DNA from: Nanosynbacter sp.
GTDB lineage: Bacteria; Patescibacteriota; Saccharimonadia; Saccharimonadales; Saccharimonadaceae
Length of the DNA stretch: 8,882 bases
Assembly: GCA_015257605.1 (NCBI GenBank)
Contig: JABZJV010000022.1
Location: 1-8,882 of the forward strand
Direction of reading: 5' to 3'
Below, one piece after another: positions 6,380 through 8,882 of this stretch (position 1 is its first letter; every line of letters begins with the position of its first letter). A program made the position numbers and the translations under genes. Under the pieces are notes generated by a model that was not told the DNA's origin, made no database searches, and saw only the letters and a program-made list of their open reading frames with translations.

Positions 6380-6592
6380 TTACATCACCTTGCCGACAAT
6401 AGCCGCCACGAAACCGATAATCGCCAGAGCGTCGATAAACGAGATACCGAGAATCATCATCGTGCGCAAATCGTTGATTTTTTCTGGGTTGCGGCCAGCA
6501 GCTTTCATCGCCGAAGCGCCAATCCAGCTACAGCCGATAGCTGCAAACGATGCAGGGACGATATAAGCTAGCGTAAATGCTATAGTTTCCAT
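6380..6592 (-). CDS. atpE: ATP synthase F0 subunit c (rotor ring)
   Basis: 70 aa hairpin of two membrane helices (about 3-30 and 43-69) joined by the polar loop GRNPEKI with the conserved Arg34-Asn35-Pro36. The ion-carrying carboxylate is Asp54 in SFIDALAII. Residues that bind sodium in the Ilyobacter ring (Gln32 and Ser66 there) align with Cys21 and Ala55 here, so proton coupling is likely. Helix 1 is odd: the usual Gly-x-Gly-x-Gly packing motif reads AAIGCSWIGASA (17-28), keeping Gly20 and Gly25 but with Ser22 and a bulky Trp23 inside. AAGGAG nine bases upstream of ATG 6590-6592 is the strongest Shine-Dalgarno of the operon, fitting the need for many c copies; the 37-base gap before it is the longest in the operon. 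Confidence 0.96.
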   Translation of the reverse strand: METIAFTLAYIVPASFAAIGCSWIGASAMKAAGRNPEKINDLRTMMILGISFIDALAIIGFVAAIVGKVM

Positions 6593-6629
6593 AATATTTT
6601 TCTCCTTATGGTTTAGTTATTACCTAAAT

Positions 6630-7457
6630 TTATTTTACTCCCTCGGCCGTTAATTTCATGCCGGAAGAAGTCGAAGAATCATCATGCGTTTGTTTTTCCT
6701 CATCACCGCCGTGATGCGCCAAACCGAGCGATATAAACACTGTCGAAAGCATAAAGAAAATATAAGCCTGAATACCGCCGATAAACAGCTCAAAAATATA
6801 AAATGGCTGCAGAACCGCAGGCATCGCAACTTGCGCTAGATAAGCAATCATAGCAATCAATATTTCGCCCGCCAGCACGTTGCCAAACAAGCGGAACGAC
6901 AAACTAAGCAAGCGCGAAAACTCCGCTACAAGCTCCAGAATACCAACAAACGACATAATCGGATCGCGCAACGGATTGACGAAGTAACGCTTCAGATTAC
7001 CAACAAAACCCAGCTCGCGCGCAGCATACACCTGCGCCATCACGATAGTTACCGTCGCCAGCGCAAACGTCATATTCAAATCGGCATCCTGACCGCGGAA
7101 CAGCGGCGTATGGCCGACAGTTATCGGCCCGACAATCGGTAGCAAACCGAGCCAGTATTGTCCAGCTATAAAGAAAAACATCGTCATTACCAGCGGCGCC
7201 ACTCGGCGAGCCCACTTTTGGTTAGGAATCACTTGCCCAACCGTCTTATACAATCCTTCTATACACCAAAGAGTTAAGCGCGTTGCGAAGTTCGATTTTT
7301 TGCGGCCAAGCACCGCTGCTCGCGTACGAAACATCAGCCACACCAGAAGCACCAATCCTAGAATGCCAACCAGATTAGCATTAGTTATTGGCAAACCGGC
7401 GATTGAAAACACTTCGTCGGCCTTAACCGATATATGGGGTAGCGCCGCGAACATCAT
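6630..7457 (-). CDS. atpB: ATP synthase F0 subunit a (proton channel stator)
   Basis: 275 aa polytopic membrane protein. The essential channel arginine is Arg189 in LSFRLFGNVLAGE (186-198; E. coli Arg210), Glu198 aligns with E. coli Glu219 and Gln230 with Gln252, so both half-channels look intact. Membrane segments are visible at about 27-43, 88-109, 130-145, 166-190, 195-218 and 222-246. The last 27 residues are polar and acidic with a His-rich start (HHGGDEEKQTHDD), facing the aqueous side. ATG 7455-7457 overlaps the atpI TGA; an adjacent second ATG (7452-7454) is an alternative. AGGT about nine bases upstream is a weak Shine-Dalgarno, so coupling to atpI is likely. Confidence 0.96.
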   Translation of the reverse strand: MMFAALPHISVKADEVFSIAGLPITNANLVGILGLVLLVWLMFRTRAAVLGRKKSNFATRLTLWCIEGLYKTVGQVIPNQKWARRVAPLVMTMFFFIAGQYWLGLLPIVGPITVGHTPLFRGQDADLNMTFALATVTIVMAQVYAARELGFVGNLKRYFVNPLRDPIMSFVGILELVAEFSRLLSLSFRLFGNVLAGEILIAMIAYLAQVAMPAVLQPFYIFELFIGGIQAYIFFMLSTVFISLGLAHHGGDEEKQTHDDSSTSSGMKLTAEGVK

Positions 7458-7717
7458 TTCTTATTAACCTTTTTTATCTGTTGCCGTACCAAAATCACTG
7501 CGGCGGCCGCGCCTACCGCGAACCCGCTGAACATCAACCACGGCTTACTATTAAATAAACTATCCAGCCACAAGCCAGCAAAAAACAAGCCAAGCATCGG
7601 TACATACATCCTCCACGTCACGCCGACCATAGCCAGCCCTAACGATGTAAAAGTTTCTCGAGATACAGTATTATCAGAAGTCCGCGTCTCGGCGGTATTG
7701 TCAGCCCCACTGGTCAT
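7454..7717 (-). CDS. atpI: AtpI/AtpZ-like ATP synthase assembly protein
   Basis: 87 aa with a polar, Ser/Thr-rich N-terminus (1-26), a first membrane helix (about 30-52) ending in the GLWLD element, a short loop with NSKPW (56-60), and a second helix (60-77) with the Gly-rich FSGFAVGAAAA, then a basic tail. This two-helix pattern matches the small AtpI/AtpZ proteins that head atp operons and help assemble the c-ring; a role in magnesium or calcium transport has also been proposed for the family. It is the first gene of the operon. The start ATG 7715-7717 lies six bases after a -10 box and has no Shine-Dalgarno, so it is probably translated from a leaderless mRNA. The family call rests on topology and position, so AtpI versus AtpZ is open. 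Confidence 0.8.
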   Translation of the reverse strand: MTSGADNTAETRTSDNTVSRETFTSLGLAMVGVTWRMYVPMLGLFFAGLWLDSLFNSKPWLMFSGFAVGAAAAVILVRQQIKKVNKK

Positions 7718-7723
7718 AGCGCT

Positions 7724-7753
7724 ATTGTAGCAGTATGAGCCGCTATATGTAAA
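7724..7753 (-). promoter_or_regulatory. Promoter of the atp operon (extended -10, leaderless geometry)
   Basis: Read on the minus strand: TTTACA (7753-7748), 18-base spacer, TACAAT (7729-7724) preceded by TGC, an extended -10. Six bases (AGCGCT) then lead to the ATG of atpI at 7717, so +1 is expected at the start codon. No other promoter of this quality was seen ahead of the operon. Confidence 0.75.
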
Positions 7754-7756
7754 GTG

Positions 7757-7762
7757 TATAAT
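7757..7762 (+). promoter_or_regulatory. -10 box of the small basic protein gene
   Basis: TATAAT at 7757-7762, ten bases before ATG 7773. The hexamer at the 17-base spacing (7734-7739, TATGAG) is a poor -35, so the promoter may be weak or activator-dependent. The box lies only three bases from the -35 of the diverging atp promoter (7748-7753), so the two promoters share DNA and may compete for polymerase. Confidence 0.55.
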
Positions 7763-7772
7763 TTAAGACATT

Positions 7773-7985
7773 ATGCCTAGACGAAACCACACCCCTAAAC
7801 ATACACCGTACCAAAACAAAAGCGCTCGCGCGCCGCAAAAGAAACGTTTCGCTAGCCGGCAAGCTGCCCTAAACGCCATCAAAGAACTGCAAAAATACCA
7901 CCTCGACCTCGAGCTTGATATTTATCAATCGCCAGCTGACGGTGGGTGGTATTTGACTAGCCGCACATCTAGCGCCGATAAATAG
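7773..7985 (+). CDS. Small basic protein of unknown function (70 aa)
   Basis: MPRRNHTPKH... to ...SSADK. The first 28 residues are strongly basic (Arg, Lys, His) and probably unstructured or nucleic-acid binding; residues 26-41 (ASRQAALNAIKELQKY) form an amphipathic helix; the end holds the strand-like LDLELDIYQSPADGGWYLTS. The closing pattern (polar turn, GGW-x-LTS) resembles small phage and bacterial proteins ending in a Cys-rich CGGWHLT motif, but here the cysteines are absent, so a zinc site is unlikely. It starts three or so bases after its predicted transcript start with no Shine-Dalgarno. It diverges from the atp operon and precedes the glutaredoxin gene, which has its own promoter. 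Confidence 0.7.
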   Translation: MPRRNHTPKHTPYQNKSARAPQKKRFASRQAALNAIKELQKYHLDLELDIYQSPADGGWYLTSRTSSADK

Positions 7986-7986
7986 C

Positions 7987-8015
7987 TTGCATACGCTAGA
8001 TGTTGTGTATATAAT
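7987..8015 (+). promoter_or_regulatory. Promoter of the glutaredoxin gene
   Basis: TTGCAT at 7987-7992, 17-base spacer, TATAAT at 8010-8015. Transcription should start near 8022. It is followed by the Shine-Dalgarno AAGGGGG (8030-8036), six bases ahead of ATG 8043. This is a conventional leader, unlike the neighbouring plus-strand genes. Confidence 0.75.
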
Positions 8016-8042
8016 GATTGTAATTAACGAAGGGGGATAATT

Positions 8043-8330
8043 ATGGACGACCAGACGAGTCATCGAGACGACCAAAACGATCAAGTAATTGTATATAGCG
8101 CCGCATGGTGCGCGTACTGTAAAACCGAAAAAGAATACTTAGACAAATTAGGCGTCAAGTACACCGTTCGCGACATCGACGAAGATGAGGGTGCAATGGA
8201 TGAACTTCTCACTAAAGTTGGCGACAAATCTAGCAGCATACCTGTCACCGATATCGATGGCGTAATCATTCGCGGCTTCAACCGAACCAAAATTGACGCT
8301 GCACTCAAGGAGAAAGGATTTATCAGTTAG
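8043..8330 (+). CDS. Glutaredoxin-like protein (CAYC active site)
   Basis: 95 aa with one thioredoxin-fold domain. The first strand VIVYSAAWCAYC (15-26) carries the redox pair Cys23/Cys26; the cis-proline is Pro67 in SSSIPVTDIDG (63-73), and GF at 78-79 is the conserved glycine region before the last helix. Such proteins reduce disulfides or glutathione-protein mixed disulfides, and NrdH-like members feed ribonucleotide reductase. The CAYC pair differs from the classical CPYC (glutaredoxin) and CVQC (NrdH) sequences, so the electron donor cannot be told. An acidic, polar extension (MDDQTSHRDDQND) precedes the domain; the start is set by the strong Shine-Dalgarno. Its 3' end overlaps the converging Nudix gene by eight bases. 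Confidence 0.9.
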   Translation: MDDQTSHRDDQNDQVIVYSAAWCAYCKTEKEYLDKLGVKYTVRDIDEDEGAMDELLTKVGDKSSSIPVTDIDGVIIRGFNRTKIDAALKEKGFIS

Positions 8331-8724
8331 CTAGATAATCTACTGCGTCTGTATAATACGGGTCGGCGCCTGGGAATTTAGACAGGGACTTCAGTTCCTC
8401 TGGCGTTATCCATTGGTAGCCTTTATGTTCCCAGCTTAAAGCGATTTTCGCGTCCGGTTCGGTGAGCTTTGCTTCAAATAATACATGTGTTGCTTGCTGG
8501 TATTGTTTAGTAAATAGCTTCTTCAATTTATTTGGATTAACGGATAGTCCCGTTTCTTCCTGTATTTCGCGCGCTACTGCTGCTTCTGGTGTTTCTTCTG
8601 ATTCAACCTCTCCGCCAGGAAAATCAGTATGCCCAGGGAACAGCGGATGTGTATTGCCTCTATACAGTACCAAATATAATCCTTTAGAATTCCGCACCAG
8701 CGCCTTTGCGACAATCTTAGCCAT
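8323..8724 (-). CDS. Nudix hydrolase
   Basis: 133 aa, a single complete Nudix domain. The catalytic Nudix box GX5EX7REUXEEXGU fits without exception at residues 38-60 (Gly38, Glu44, Arg52-Glu53, Glu56-Glu57, Gly59-Leu60), preceded by FPGHTDFPGG (29-38). Nudix enzymes cleave a nucleoside diphosphate linked to another group using magnesium; the substrate (oxidised nucleotide, dinucleotide polyphosphate or NDP-sugar) cannot be read from the sequence. YQWITPEEL (about 104-112) is the usual W-x-T/S-x-x-E-L element of MutT-like members. AAGGT six bases before ATG 8722-8724 supports the start; the gene ends in TGA inside the end of the glutaredoxin gene. It diverges from a second Nudix gene. Confidence 0.92.
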   Translation of the reverse strand: MAKIVAKALVRNSKGLYLVLYRGNTHPLFPGHTDFPGGEVESEETPEAAVAREIQEETGLSVNPNKLKKLFTKQYQQATHVLFEAKLTEPDAKIALSWEHKGYQWITPEELKSLSKFPGADPYYTDAVDYLAN

Positions 8725-8737
8725 ATTATTACCTTAT

Positions 8738-8763
8738 TTTTATGATAAAATTTTATCATAAAA
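8738..8763. promoter_or_regulatory. 26-bp perfect palindrome acting as candidate bidirectional promoter/operator
   Basis: A perfect inverted repeat centred at 8750/8751 lies between the two divergent Nudix genes. Each strand carries the extended -10 element TGATAAAAT: plus strand 8743-8751, minus strand 8758-8750. Predicted starts are near 8758 (plus; 4-5 untranslated bases before ATG 8763) and near 8743 (minus; about 18 bases with a Shine-Dalgarno). No good -35 hexamers were found on either side, which fits extended -10 promoters. The same symmetric DNA could also bind a dimeric regulator. Confidence 0.6.
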
Positions 8764-8882
8764 TGACTGAAAGATTGAAGAATATAAAATCGGCATATCG
8801 AGTAGCAGTAAAGGGATTAGTACGCGATCAATCAGGTAAGCTGCTGTTCGTTCAAGAGAGAAGTGACTCATGGGACCTTCCT
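8763..8882 (+). CDS. Second Nudix hydrolase, N-terminal part (cut by window end)
   Basis: The first 40 codons of a gene leaving the right edge: MTERLKNIKSAYR, then VAVKGLVRDQSGKLLFVQER (14-33) and SDSWDLP (34-40). The pattern of a strand with xVKGLVRDxxGKLLFVQE followed by WxLP is the entry to a Nudix domain; the next residues should be GG and the Nudix box, outside the window. ATG 8763-8765 touches the palindrome and no Shine-Dalgarno precedes it. It is a different protein from its diverging neighbour and not a recent duplicate, since the aligned N-termini (KALVRNSKGLYLVLYRGN against KGLVRDQSGKLLFVQERS) share only the family pattern. Confidence 0.8.
   Translation, partial: MTERLKNIKSAYRVAVKGLVRDQSGKLLFVQERSDSWDLP

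Noticed and set aside
6380..6592. Sodium-coupled ATP synthase
   Set aside because: The sodium ligands of known Na+ rings (Gln in helix 1, Ser after the carboxylate) are replaced by Cys21 and Ala55.
1..8882. Alternative genetic code with TGA read as glycine
   Set aside because: TGA terminates atpI, atpG and the 133-aa Nudix gene exactly at family-typical ends, and no TGA interrupts a conserved protein.
1..8882. Mobile elements, CRISPR arrays, tRNA genes or defence systems
   Set aside because: No transposase, regular spaced repeats, cloverleaf-like sequence or recognisable defence gene was found. Apart from the small unassigned proteins, the window is housekeeping energy and redox/nucleotide genes.

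Overview
The window is about 48% GC by eye, densely packed, and dominated by a complete nine-gene F-type ATP synthase operon on the minus strand, in the usual order atpI/Z-B-E-F-H-A-G-D-C (7717 down to 1191). TGA is used as an ordinary stop (atpI, atpG and one Nudix gene), which argues against the TGA=Gly code of Gracilibacteria and Absconditabacteria. The shortened delta subunit, the F-type operon, the small unfamiliar flanking genes and several apparently leaderless promoters fit a Patescibacteria/CPR bacterium, most likely Saccharibacteria (TM7). That placement is an inference from gene character; nothing in the window is a phylogenetic marker checked by search.

Left flank (1-1074, plus strand): the last 34 codons of an unidentified gene; a gap with a short inverted repeat; a consensus-like sigma70 promoter that fires straight into a 73-codon ORF (234-455); and a second, perfect-consensus promoter (TTGACA-17-TATAAT) directly in front of a 198-aa protein whose C-terminus looks like a divergent ParB/sulfiredoxin-fold domain (GDGAHR motif). 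Positions 1075-1190 separate this gene from the converging atp operon. They hold a 14-bp tandem duplication and an inverted repeat matching the 3' end of atpC, but no classical terminator.

Centre (1191-7717, minus strand): AtpI/AtpZ (assembly factor), a, c, b and delta subunits (membrane sector and stalk), then alpha, gamma, beta and epsilon (F1). Gene gaps are -3 to 37 bases and most genes have a clear Shine-Dalgarno. Together they make the rotary enzyme that couples the proton gradient to ATP synthesis or hydrolysis. The key residues of a (Arg189), c (Asp54), alpha (Arg371) and beta (Lys158, Glu184) are intact, so the complex looks functional. There are three departures from the norm: Ala for the first Gly of the beta P-loop, a Gly-poor and Trp-containing first helix in the c subunit, and a delta subunit missing roughly 50 residues of its N-terminal domain.

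Right flank (7718-8882): a 55-bp divergent promoter region between atpI and a small basic protein; a glutaredoxin with CAYC active site and its own promoter and strong Shine-Dalgarno; a Nudix hydrolase converging on it with overlapping stop regions; and a second Nudix hydrolase, cut by the window edge, diverging from the first across a perfect 26-bp AT-rich palindrome that carries an extended -10 promoter element on both strands.

A recurring theme is start codons only 6-11 bases downstream of good -10 boxes with no Shine-Dalgarno, at 234, 478, 7717 (minus), 7773 and 8763. This suggests that first genes of transcripts are often leaderless here, while internal operon genes use Shine-Dalgarno sequences.
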